64,000 nucleotides of DNA, taken from positions 1,178,001-1,242,000 of the forward strand of contig NZ_CP100604.1 in the NCBI RefSeq assembly GCF_031202265.1, read 5' to 3'. Position numbers and translations under genes: made by a program. This DNA is from Bradyrhizobium sp. Ash2021 (GTDB lineage Bacteria; Pseudomonadota; Alphaproteobacteria; Rhizobiales; Xanthobacteraceae). The notes beneath the pieces were generated by a model. It did not search any database and had not been told where the DNA came from. It saw only the letters and a program-made list of their open reading frames with translations. Below are positions 28,082-35,727 of this stretch, piece by piece; positions within the stretch are counted from its first letter, which is position 1; each line of letters begins with the position of its first letter.

Positions 28082-28273
28082 TTAGCCTTTCCAGTTTGCA
28101 AGCTGTTCCGGCGGCATAGGTCTCGTGTGCGATTTTTTAACCTCTAACGCTGCAATCTTTGGCAGCGCCTCGGTGGCCTTTAGGACGCAAGGTCGTGTTA
28201 CATCACCGGCGGCAAAGCAGGATGACCCGATCGACAAGAGCGAGATGGCCGCAGCGAAAATGGTCTTCATCAT
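28082..28273 (-). CDS. Small secreted protein
   Basis: A 63-residue protein with a clear signal peptide (MKTIFAAAISLLSIGSSCFA, cleavage after AFAA-like CFAA) and a short mature part with one cysteine. I recall similar small periplasmic proteins in rhizobia. Function unknown. Confidence 0.6.
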   Translation of the reverse strand: MMKTIFAAAISLLSIGSSCFAAGDVTRPCVLKATEALPKIAALEVKKSHTRPMPPEQLANWKG

Positions 28274-28684
28274 TTCTGCCCTTTGAAAGCCAAGCTTTTG
28301 GGTCGTCGAGGCGCTGCCCGTGTTTGACCCTTCTCGCCACGCACCTACAGCTCAAACATCAACAGCCGTGCAGCCAAGTTCACCGATCGCAATAGCTGTG
28401 TGTCGGGCAAGATCAGTCCAGTTCATAGGTCCTCCCGCACCCCCCGGCCATTGACGTCGCCAGCGCCGGCTCGATGAATCCAGGGAAGGGCGCCTTGGCG
28501 CCAATCGCGGCCGGTTTTTTACGCTGGAACGCCACTCCAAAACTCCACGCAAGAGAACCGGGATTCAAGCGGAGGGGCTGAGATTTCGTTCCAAGCACCG
28601 CGCGACGCCAGCCAAAAATCATAGTCGACCGAAGCGCTAGCGGGTATATAGGAGGTTAGCCGATTGATTAGAAAGAGCGTCTAG
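28274..28684. other. Intergenic region with gene debris
   Basis: About 410 bases without an intact gene. It contains the short DNA-ligase-like remnant at 28425-28520 on the minus strand. Confidence 0.5.
28425..28520 (-). pseudogene. Remnant of an ATP-dependent DNA ligase (LigD-like) N-terminus
   Basis: The minus-strand stretch reads KPAAIGAKAPFPGFIEPAL followed by ATSM. APFPxFxEPxLAT is the usual start of the ligase domain of rhizobial LigD-type non-homologous end-joining ligases. It then runs into unrelated sequence and a stop. Only about 25 residues remain. With the YedK/SRAP remnant at 30228, it suggests debris of a DNA-repair cluster. Confidence 0.4.
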
Positions 28685-28903
28685 GTGATCAACAGCAAGA
28701 CGGCACTTGAGCTACAAGGCGTCGCAGCTCTGGGCGGTAGTCTAGAGGTCGACGGGAGCCGCTACACGGCTTTAGAATTGCAGGGAATCGCAGCGACGCT
28801 GAAGCCGAACGCTTATTTGAAGGTTCACAATTCTGCGTCAAAAACAACGATGGAAATGCAGGGTATAGCGGCGATGAAACCAGGCCAGGTGGTCTTCGCT
28901 TAG
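28685..28903 (+). CDS. Small protein with three ELQGIAA repeats
   Basis: A 72-residue protein from GTG 28685. ALELQGVAA (residue 7), ALELQGIAA (29) and MEMQGIAAM (56) are three copies of one short motif spaced 22 and 27 residues apart, separated by beta-turn-like stretches. A small solenoid is plausible. It is convergent with and touches the ClpP-fold protease gene (stops abut at 28903/28904). No family is known to me. Confidence 0.5.
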   Translation: MINSKTALELQGVAALGGSLEVDGSRYTALELQGIAATLKPNAYLKVHNSASKTTMEMQGIAAMKPGQVVFA

Positions 28904-29806
28904 CTAGGCTCCTACAGTCCAGTTTGCACCTTTGGCATTCTGAATTACTTTGATGGCGGTCGTCCGCGCGAACGTGGCAACGAATGCGTGATGCACGCTC
29001 AAAATGTCTTCCTGAAGCGGTTGATCGTCTTCGATGGCCGTGACGTTCAAACCAATCTCGCGGCATTTATCGATCAGAAAGTGATGAGAGTGCTCAGTAG
29101 TGCCTTCGTAGTCCATCAACAATTCAGTGACGCACTTCGCTTTGTCGCCCGGATCGGGGGCTGTCGCGAACATATTCTGTTCAAGCCACGCAGCCACCAT
29201 GCGCCGTGTGCCCTCAACTGACCGCTCACAATCAGCGATGAACGCTGGTGGATACTTGCTGAAGACTTGCTGCCATAAGATTTGCTTGAGCGGCTCAGCT
29301 TTCATTTCATTTATCGCTCGATCGACTTCAGCTAGAACACCCATTGCAGGGTGGCCTCTCACCTGAGGATCGGTCGGACCAAGACAGGAATGCTTGCCGA
29401 GTAGTATGTCGCGACTAGCGCAAGCGATCATGGTGCCCGCCGACATCGCCATATGCGGCACGATCACCCGGATATTTTTGCCAAACATCTTGTACAGATA
29501 TTCGACAAGCGCTCTGGCCGCTTCGATGCCTCCGCCCGGCGTATGAAGAACGAGGTCAAGCCCACGGTCTCGATCGACACCGTGAACGACGGCCATCAGG
29601 CCGTTCATATCCAAGTCGGTAATCGCAGTCTCTGGGTGTGGCAGCCCATTGGGCGACTTCGACTGAAGAAAACCCGAATAATAAGCTATAACAGCGCGAT
29701 CGACGCGCTGTTCAAGTGCTTGGATGTATTTCTGCCTGACTTGGTCCGCGGCGTTCGGCTGACCGATACCATCAATCTCGACGTTTATTTCGTTCCAAGT
29801 GGGCAT
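28904..29806 (-). CDS. SDH-family ClpP-fold serine protease (SppA-like)
   Basis: A 300-residue cytosolic-looking member of the serine dehydrogenase proteinase/Clp-crotonase group. LVLHTPGGGIEAARAL (about 86-101) forms the oxyanion strand and MAMSAGTMIA holds the likely nucleophile Ser122; LGPTDPQV is the following family segment. There is no signal peptide or membrane helix, unlike classic SppA. Such proteases occur in mobile and defence-rich regions, but the substrate is unknown. Confidence 0.85.
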   Translation of the reverse strand: MPTWNEINVEIDGIGQPNAADQVRQKYIQALEQRVDRAVIAYYSGFLQSKSPNGLPHPETAITDLDMNGLMAVVHGVDRDRGLDLVLHTPGGGIEAARALVEYLYKMFGKNIRVIVPHMAMSAGTMIACASRDILLGKHSCLGPTDPQVRGHPAMGVLAEVDRAINEMKAEPLKQILWQQVFSKYPPAFIADCERSVEGTRRMVAAWLEQNMFATAPDPGDKAKCVTELLMDYEGTTEHSHHFLIDKCREIGLNVTAIEDDQPLQEDILSVHHAFVATFARTTAIKVIQNAKGANWTVGA

Positions 29807-30227
29807 CGTCCTGCACAGTATATGAGCGAACGGTTATCGGGGTAAATTCGCCGTAGCCCGAAAATCCGCCAGAAAACTCTGCGGTTTCAATGGATAAAGA
29901 TGAATCGTAAGCGACTGACGACACGCCCATGGCTACACCAGCTTCTCGCAGTGCTCCCTCGCGGCCATTCATGGCTTGCTCCAATAGTAGGCTCAATCAC
30001 CTTCGCGTAGCACGAGCTGATTCGCCGGTCAAATTACCGGCCCGGCCAGGACAATCGCCCTGTGGACCGATTCGTTTCCGATTAGGCGACAAAACTGGTT
30101 AACGGGCGTTCACCGTAGCGAGCCTCGAAGCGCATTTTTGTAGGAGGCGGGGTCGGCCGCCCTGTAGCGTGCCCTCGTCTCCCAAGGCTCGGTCAGACAG
30201 TGCCTGGCAGCTCGGCCAATGTGGCGC
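29807..30227. other. Intergenic region, nothing recognised
   Basis: About 420 bases between the protease and the YedK remnant. I see no supported gene or RNA. Confidence 0.45.
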
Positions 30228-30425
30228 TAAGGTATCTTCTTTGTTTGCGCCGCGCGCGACGATATTCAGGCCATCGTCGGGCAACGGCTGTAACGCCTTC
30301 GCCTCATCCCACGGCGCGCGCATCCAGACGTCGCGTTCTTCGTCCGTGGTCAGGATCACCGGCATCGCTTTGGGATGGATCGGCGCGACCACAGCATTTG
30401 GCGCCGTCGTCAGGAAGCCGTAGAC
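30228..30425 (-). pseudogene. YedK/HMCES (SRAP) protein, C-terminal remnant
   Basis: The minus strand encodes [20 protein letters not shown] followed by a block with [20 protein letters not shown] and ARGANKED. This is the C-terminal quarter of SOS response-associated peptidases, including the active-site His of IHPKAMP. The N-terminal three quarters, with the catalytic Cys2, is missing; the sequence before FLTT is unrelated. SRAP proteins cross-link to abasic sites in single-stranded DNA. Confidence 0.75.
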
Positions 30426-30635
30426 GAGACCCGCGCAAAGCATCCCGCTCGATGATCCGGCGGCCGCGCGATACACCGATATGGAAACTAGAAGCCGCAT
30501 TGAAATGCCGGTCGTGCAGGAGGGGCCGTGAGGGGCGCCGGTGCTCATGATGCCTATAGGGCTAGCGACGGCTCCGGCCGGGCGCCTGACTGGACGCAAC
30601 CTGACCCCGTGGAGCATGGACACGGCCGACCGCGC

Positions 30636-30664
30636 ATTCGTGTATAAGGGAGATATACACGAAT
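30636..30664. promoter_or_regulatory. Perfect 11-bp inverted repeat upstream of the restriction operon
   Basis: ATTCGTGTATA (30636-30646) and TATACACGAAT (30654-30664) are exact reverse complements with a 7-base spacer. It lies 83 bases before the Phd-type gene. It is a good candidate operator for that antitoxin-like protein or another repressor of the operon. Confidence 0.6.
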
Positions 30665-30711
30665 ATGCATAGAGGGGCAGCTAATCCGTGATTGAAGTGC
30701 TTGGCTAATTT

Positions 30712-30724
30712 GGACATTATGTCC
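30712..30724. promoter_or_regulatory. Short palindrome next to the Phd-type start
   Basis: GGACAT (30712-30717) and ATGTCC (30719-30724) form a 6-bp palindrome around one base, 22 bases before the start codon. A second possible binding site for the autoregulating antitoxin. Confidence 0.4.
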
Positions 30725-30746
30725 CAAACGGGGGCTCCAGAGCCAG

Positions 30747-30938
30747 ATGAAATCCATGTCAGCGGCTGAAGCCAAAAACGGCTTTGGCCAATTGATTGAC
30801 ATCGCGCGTCAGGAACCGGTGAAGATCGAGAAACACGGCCGCGCTGTGGTCGTCGTGATCAGCATCGAGGACTACGAGCGTCTGACGGCGGCCAAGGCCA
30901 GCCCCCAAGAGTCGATTGAAGAACACCAAGGGGAATAA
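30747..30938 (+). CDS. Phd/YefM-family antitoxin-like protein
   Basis: A 63-residue protein with the Phd/YefM core: SAAEAKNGFGQLIDIARQEPV (shown in part) and VVVVISIEDYERL, the N-terminal DNA-binding dimer. The C-terminal 15 residues would be the toxin-neutralising tail. No ParE, Doc or YoeB-type toxin follows; the next start, hsdM GTG 30940, is one base after its stop. It therefore seems to be the first gene of the restriction operon and may act as its repressor, probably at the inverted repeats at 30636 and 30712. Confidence 0.88.
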   Translation: MKSMSAAEAKNGFGQLIDIARQEPVKIEKHGRAVVVVISIEDYERLTAAKASPQESIEEHQGE

Positions 30939-30939
30939 A

Positions 30940-30995
30940 GTGGCCAAGCAGAGTGCGAAAGTTCAGAGCCTCAGTGCGTTTGCATGGTCAATCGC
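30940..30995 (+). pseudogene. hsdM: hsdM 5' fragment, cut by IS256-type element
   Basis: GTG at 30940, with AAGGGG upstream, opens MAKQSAKVQSLSAFAWSIA, the classic start of HsdM. The frame ends at the insertion sequence. Joining base 30995 to 32422 (one copy of the 9-bp duplication) continues exactly in frame as DILRGDLKQSEYGKVILPF, giving a 674-residue protein. Confidence 0.9.
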
Positions 30996-32412
30996 GAGCT
31001 ATCGCCAATTTTTGGTGACGGCCGGGCCGGTCAGGCGGCGGCGGTTATGGGCTGACGGTCAGCGGGTTTAGCGATGACCTCGATCCCGTTGTTGAATGTC
31101 ACACCGAGAACGAGTTTTGGCAACTGGTTGTGGCCATCGAGACGACGCCAGCTTTTCTGCGCGGCCTCGAGCAGCTTGAAGACCATCGCGAGCGCCGTCC
31201 TGTTGGACAGGCATCCCTTCGATCGGATCGTGCGGTGGCGCACGGTAGCGAAGGTGCTTTCAATGGGATTGGTCGTTCGCAGGTGTTTCCAGTGCTCGGC
31301 CGGGAAGTCGTAGAACGCCAGTAGCGTGTCCCGATCCTTGCCCAGGCAGTCGGCCGCCTTCTCGTATTTGGGCGTGTAGCTCGCGATGAAGGCGTCGAAC
31401 GCCAGCTCGGCGGCGGCCTTGGTTTCGGCCATCCAGATCTCCTGCAACGCGCGTTTGGCCTTCGGCTGCTGGCTCTTCGGCAACTTGGCGAGTACGTTCG
31501 CGGTCTTGTGCACCCAGCAGCGCTGCTCGCGCGTTTTCGGCCAGACCTCACCGGCGGCCTTCCAGAACCCGAGCGCGCCATCGGCGATGGTAAGCCGCGG
31601 CGGCACGTCGAGCCCGCGCCGCTTCAGATCGAGCAGCAGATCGCGCCAGTCCTGCGCGCTCTCGCGGGCGCCATCGGTGAAGCCGACCAGTTCCTTGCGG
31701 CCTTCCGGCGTCGCGCCGATCAGCACCAGGATGCACTGCTTTTCGTCTTCGAGGCGTGCCTGGAGATGGATGCCATCGGCCCAGATGTAGACGTAACGTT
31801 TCGCCGACAGATCGCGCCTCTGCCACGCGGTGTGTTCGTCAAGCCAGCCGTCCTTCAGGCGGCCGATGGCGGATGCCGACAATCCGGCAGCATCCTTGCC
31901 GAGCAGTGCTGCCAGCGCCTCGGAGAAGTCGCCGGTCGAGATACCCTTCAGGTAAAGGATCGGCAGCAGCGTCTCGATCGATTTAGAGCGGCGCATATAG
32001 GGCGGCAGGATCGAGGGCGAGAACCGGATGCGGTCGGGGTCGGTAGCGTCCGCCTCGCGATCGCGCACACGCGGCTGGCGGACGGCGACCGGACCGATAC
32101 CGGTCATCACCTCGCGCTCCGGCAGGTGACCGTGGCGCACGACCCGCTGGTGGCCGTCTGCGGTCTTCAAATCGGCATGCTTGCCGAGAAAGTCCGCGAC
32201 CTCGGCCTCGACCGCCTGGGCCAACAGAACACGTGCCCCAGTACGCAAGATTTCCGTGAGTTGATCGTCGACGTTTGCTGGCTGAATCAGCTTGATGATG
32301 TTATCTTTGGACACGGCATATCGCTCCTTCGGTGGAGAAGTGGAGGCGTCAAGCACCCCCACGATATGCCGCCTTTCCGATTCCCGCCGTCACCAACTTT
32401 CAGCGATAGCTC
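30996..32412 (-). mobile_element. IS256-family insertion sequence, 1417 bp, inside hsdM
   Basis: Both ends carry inverted repeats beginning GAGCTATCGC and continuing to a shared TTGGTGACGGC (left 30996-31022, right 32386-32412). They are flanked by the 9-bp direct repeat GTCAATCGC (30987-30995 and 32413-32421). The element carries one intact transposase in the direction opposite to hsdM. Confidence 0.95.
31031..32362 (-). CDS. IS256-family transposase (intact)
   Basis: A 443-residue DDE transposase. YIWADGIHLQ holds the first Asp, LTIADGALGFWKA the second and TNPIESTFATVRHRT the Glu. The C-x2-H-like RCWVHKTANVLAKLP is the family signature. A start at GTG 32314 is also possible. No frame damage, so the element may still be active. 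Confidence 0.95.
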   Translation of the reverse strand: MGVLDASTSPPKERYAVSKDNIIKLIQPANVDDQLTEILRTGARVLLAQAVEAEVADFLGKHADLKTADGHQRVVRHGHLPEREVMTGIGPVAVRQPRVRDREADATDPDRIRFSPSILPPYMRRSKSIETLLPILYLKGISTGDFSEALAALLGKDAAGLSASAIGRLKDGWLDEHTAWQRRDLSAKRYVYIWADGIHLQARLEDEKQCILVLIGATPEGRKELVGFTDGARESAQDWRDLLLDLKRRGLDVPPRLTIADGALGFWKAAGEVWPKTREQRCWVHKTANVLAKLPKSQQPKAKRALQEIWMAETKAAAELAFDAFIASYTPKYEKAADCLGKDRDTLLAFYDFPAEHWKHLRTTNPIESTFATVRHRTIRSKGCLSNRTALAMVFKLLEAAQKSWRRLDGHNQLPKLVLGVTFNNGIEVIAKPADRQPITAAA

Positions 32413-34390
32413 GTCAATCGCCGACATCCTGAGAGGCGACTTAAAGCAATCCGAATATGGCAAGGTGATTCTACCATTCGTCGTTCTTCGCCGGCTTGAC
32501 TGCCTTCTCAGAGAATCAAAAAAGGCCGTTCTGGAAGCCTCGGCTACTCTGCCGGCTGGCGTCGACGAAGCCACACGCGACATGATCCTATTCGGAGCCG
32601 TCGGCGGCAACGTCAAGGTCTACAATCTTTCCCGGTTCACATTCGAGAGTCTCCGGGGGCAAGAACCAGCCCAATTGCATGCGAACCTGGTGGACTACAT
32701 CACCAGCTTCTCCGCCAATGTACGCGACATATTCCTCGACAAGTTCCTCTTCACTGACCAGCTCAAACGTCTCAAGGAAGGTGGCATTCTCTGGAATGTG
32801 TTCGAGCGGTTCTGCGAGATCGACCTGCATCCCGACACCGTTTCCAATATCGAGATGGGCTATCTGTTCGAGGAGTTGATCAGGCGCTTCTCGGAAATCT
32901 CGAACGAGACCGCTGGTGAGCACTTCACCCCACGCGAGGTCATTCGCCTAATTGTCGATCTTCTCATCGCCAACGATGACGCCAAGCTCACCGGGCGCGG
33001 GATCATACGTCAGGTTTACGACCCGGCATGCGGCACGGGCGGCATGCTCGCGCTGACGGAAGAGGCGCTTAAAGATTTTAATCCGTCGATCCGCGTCGAG
33101 CTGTTCGGGCAGGAGCTGAATGGTGAGTCGTTCGGTATTTGCAAATCCGATATGCTGGTCACGGGTCATGATCCGGAACAGATCACATTCGGCAATACGC
33201 TGACGCAGGACGCCCACAAGGGAAAGCGCTTCCACTACATGCTTTCCAATCCTCCTTACGGCGTCGACTGGAAAAAGTATCAGGACCCGATCAAAGCGGA
33301 AGCGGACACGCAAGGTTTCGATGGCCGATTCGGCGCAGGTACGCCGCGGATTTCGGACGGCCAGTTGCTCTTTCTGCAGCATATGATCTCGAAGATGCGC
33401 GATGACGAGGTGGGCTCTCGAATTGGCATTGTCATGAACGGCTCTCCGCTTTTCACTGGCGGAGTCGGTTCGGGTGAAAGTGAAATTCGCCGATGGATGC
33501 TGGAGAATGACTGGGTTGAAGCGGTTGTCGCCTTGCCCACTGACCTTTTCTACAACACTGGTATCCAAACCTATGTTTGGCTGCTCACTAACCGCAAACC
33601 CGTAAATCGCCGTGGCAAGGTGCAGCTAATTGATGCTTCCGGTGAGCGGTTTTGGCGATCCCTGCGCAAATCGCTCGGCTCCAAGCGCCGCGAAATTTCT
33701 GGTGAGGGGCGTGCAGAGATTGTCCGCATCTACGCCGGATTTCTGAACGGCGAGAGCGGTGAGAACGACGTCTCGAAGATTTTCGACGTAACGGATTTCG
33801 GCCATCGCGAGATTCGCATTGAACGTCCGCTCAGGCTAAACTATCAGGCAAGTGAAAACCGTATCGAGAGGGTAAAAGCCGAGAAGGCGTTTCTCAAACT
33901 TAACATCGCCCAACAGGAGCAGATCATCGATGCTTTAGGGCGTCTGCCGAACACCCTATTCACCGACCGCGACAAATTTGAGAAGGCCCTAACTAAGGCG
34001 CTTAAGTCCACCGACCTAACGGTCGGTACGGCAGTCCGCAAATTGATCATCACTGGTTTGTCTGAGCGTGATGAAAGCGCAGCTATTTGCACTGATACGC
34101 ATGGACAATCAGAATGTGATGCCGAACTTCGCGATCACGAGTTGGTGCCGCTCAAAGAGGATTGGCGGGAATACGTCACCCGCGAGGTCACGCCGTTCGC
34201 AGCGGACGCGTGGGTCGACGAAAGCTATCGTGACGCTCGTGATGGGGAAATCGGTCGAGTAGGCTACGAGATAAATTTCAACCGCTATTTCTACCGGTTT
34301 GTGGCTCCGCGCCCGCTTGAGGAAATCGACACTGAGCTCAAGGTGCTGGAGGCTGAGATTGCTGGGTTGCTGAAAGAGGTGGCAGCGTGA
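32366..34390 (+). CDS. hsdM: Type I restriction-modification methyltransferase subunit HsdM, possible hybrid start in IS
   Basis: The body of HsdM, which with HsdS methylates adenine in the recognition site. Motif I reads YDPACGTGGMLAL (about residues 216-228) and motif IV SNPPYGVDW (about 292-300), both intact. An N-terminal helical HsdM_N domain precedes. The native start at 30940 is separated by the IS256-type element. An ATG at 32366 inside the IS end reads in frame (MPPFRFPPSPTFSD) straight into the gene and would yield again 674 residues, with the first 18 native residues replaced. Whether it is translated is unknown. Its stop overlaps the hsdS start. Confidence 0.85.
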   Translation: MPPFRFPPSPTFSDSSSIADILRGDLKQSEYGKVILPFVVLRRLDCLLRESKKAVLEASATLPAGVDEATRDMILFGAVGGNVKVYNLSRFTFESLRGQEPAQLHANLVDYITSFSANVRDIFLDKFLFTDQLKRLKEGGILWNVFERFCEIDLHPDTVSNIEMGYLFEELIRRFSEISNETAGEHFTPREVIRLIVDLLIANDDAKLTGRGIIRQVYDPACGTGGMLALTEEALKDFNPSIRVELFGQELNGESFGICKSDMLVTGHDPEQITFGNTLTQDAHKGKRFHYMLSNPPYGVDWKKYQDPIKAEADTQGFDGRFGAGTPRISDGQLLFLQHMISKMRDDEVGSRIGIVMNGSPLFTGGVGSGESEIRRWMLENDWVEAVVALPTDLFYNTGIQTYVWLLTNRKPVNRRGKVQLIDASGERFWRSLRKSLGSKRREISGEGRAEIVRIYAGFLNGESGENDVSKIFDVTDFGHREIRIERPLRLNYQASENRIERVKAEKAFLKLNIAQQEQIIDALGRLPNTLFTDRDKFEKALTKALKSTDLTVGTAVRKLIITGLSERDESAAICTDTHGQSECDAELRDHELVPLKEDWREYVTREVTPFAADAWVDESYRDARDGEIGRVGYEINFNRYFYRFVAPRPLEEIDTELKVLEAEIAGLLKEVAA

Positions 34391-35727
34391 CCACTTTGCA
34401 GGAACGTGTTCACGGCGCGTGTCCGCCAAAGACCTGGCAGCTGAATAAGCTTCATCGAGTTTTGCGGGTGCGCAAAGGGCACAAGAATACCGGGATGCGC
34501 GAAAGCAATCTGCTTTCACTTAGCTATGGCAAGATCGTCAACAAGGACATTGATAGCTCAGAGGGGCTTTTACCAGAAAGCTTTGAGACCTATCAGCTCG
34601 TTGAGCCTGGCAATATTGTTATGCGATTAACTGATCTGCAGAACGATAAACGTAGTTTGCGCCAAGCACTGGTTCATGAGCGCGGAATAATCACCTCGGC
34701 ATATGACGCTTTGGAAGTGGGGGCGGATCAAGACCCCCGCTTCTGGGCTTACGCGCTACTGGCATTGGATATTGCCAAATATTACTACTCACTTGGTGGC
34801 GGCGTCCGTCAATCGATCAAGTTCTCTGATTTCCCAAACGACTGGATCGCGACGCCCTCTTTGGAAGTTCAACGAGCGACTTCTGATTTTCTAGATCGCG
34901 AGATAGCCAAAATTGAACAGTTGATCGACAAGAAGCAACAGTTGATCAATCTACTGACCGTAAAGCGCGCATCGCACATTTATGAAACTGTCACCGGAAG
35001 AGCGTCTAAGGATGTTCTTTCAAAAAAGACCGGCAATGCATGGTTTCCTATTCTTCCAGACGGCTGGAAACTGGCACGCATAAAAAATGTTGTGACCAGC
35101 ATCTCTGACGGCCCGCACATCTCACCAGAATATGTAGATGAAGGAATTCCCTTCATCTCCGCTAGAAATGTCAAAGTCGATCGCTGGTCCCTCGATGACG
35201 CTAAGTACATCTCTCACGAACTTTATCGAGAGATCACAAAGAAGTCGAAGCCCGTAAGGGATGACGTGCTCTACACCAAGGGCGGCACTACCGGAATTGC
35301 ACGTTTAGTTGATTTGGAATTCGAATTCCACATATGGGTTCATGTGGCACTTTTAAAGATTCGACGGTCAGTTGCGTGCCCCGCATACGTCGCGCATACC
35401 CTAAACAGTTCTGGATGCTATGCGCAGTCGCAATTGTTCACACGTGGGGCGACCAATAACGACCTCGGTCTCAATCGCATGGCAAACATCTGTCTGCCGC
35501 TACCAACTTTACGAGAGCAGTGTACTATCGTAGATCGACTGAATAGCTCTTTGATACCTATCGATAAAGTCAGAAAAAGCATTGAAGCCTCAGTTGAGCG
35601 CCTGCGCGAGTACCGGTCCTCATTGATTACGGCCGCTGTCACCGGGCAGATCGACGTGGCTACTTGGACGACGCAAGTCGCAAAAAATAACTATCCGGAG
35701 CAGATCGAAGAGGCAATGAGGGCATGA
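34387..35727 (+). CDS. hsdS: Type I restriction specificity subunit HsdS
   Basis: A 446-residue subunit with two target-recognition domains, each followed by a conserved coiled coil. The first TRD covers about residues 15-170 and ends with the helix IAKIEQLIDKKQQLINLLTV; the second covers 220-385 and ends with a helix through ERLREYRSSLITAAVTGQID. The GTG start overlaps the hsdM stop by four bases. HsdS sets the DNA sequence recognised by the whole complex. Confidence 0.93.
   Translation: MTTLQERVHGACPPKTWQLNKLHRVLRVRKGHKNTGMRESNLLSLSYGKIVNKDIDSSEGLLPESFETYQLVEPGNIVMRLTDLQNDKRSLRQALVHERGIITSAYDALEVGADQDPRFWAYALLALDIAKYYYSLGGGVRQSIKFSDFPNDWIATPSLEVQRATSDFLDREIAKIEQLIDKKQQLINLLTVKRASHIYETVTGRASKDVLSKKTGNAWFPILPDGWKLARIKNVVTSISDGPHISPEYVDEGIPFISARNVKVDRWSLDDAKYISHELYREITKKSKPVRDDVLYTKGGTTGIARLVDLEFEFHIWVHVALLKIRRSVACPAYVAHTLNSSGCYAQSQLFTRGATNNDLGLNRMANICLPLPTLREQCTIVDRLNSSLIPIDKVRKSIEASVERLREYRSSLITAAVTGQIDVATWTTQVAKNNYPEQIEEAMRA

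Noticed and set aside
30938..30995. A toxin gene directly after the Phd-type antitoxin
   Set aside because: The frame that follows is the start of hsdM, continuing exactly after the IS is removed.
31508..32365. The N-terminal part of a 960-codon frame that runs into hsdM
   Set aside because: This part is antisense to the IS256 transposase; only the portion from ATG 32366 is plausible as an HsdM start.
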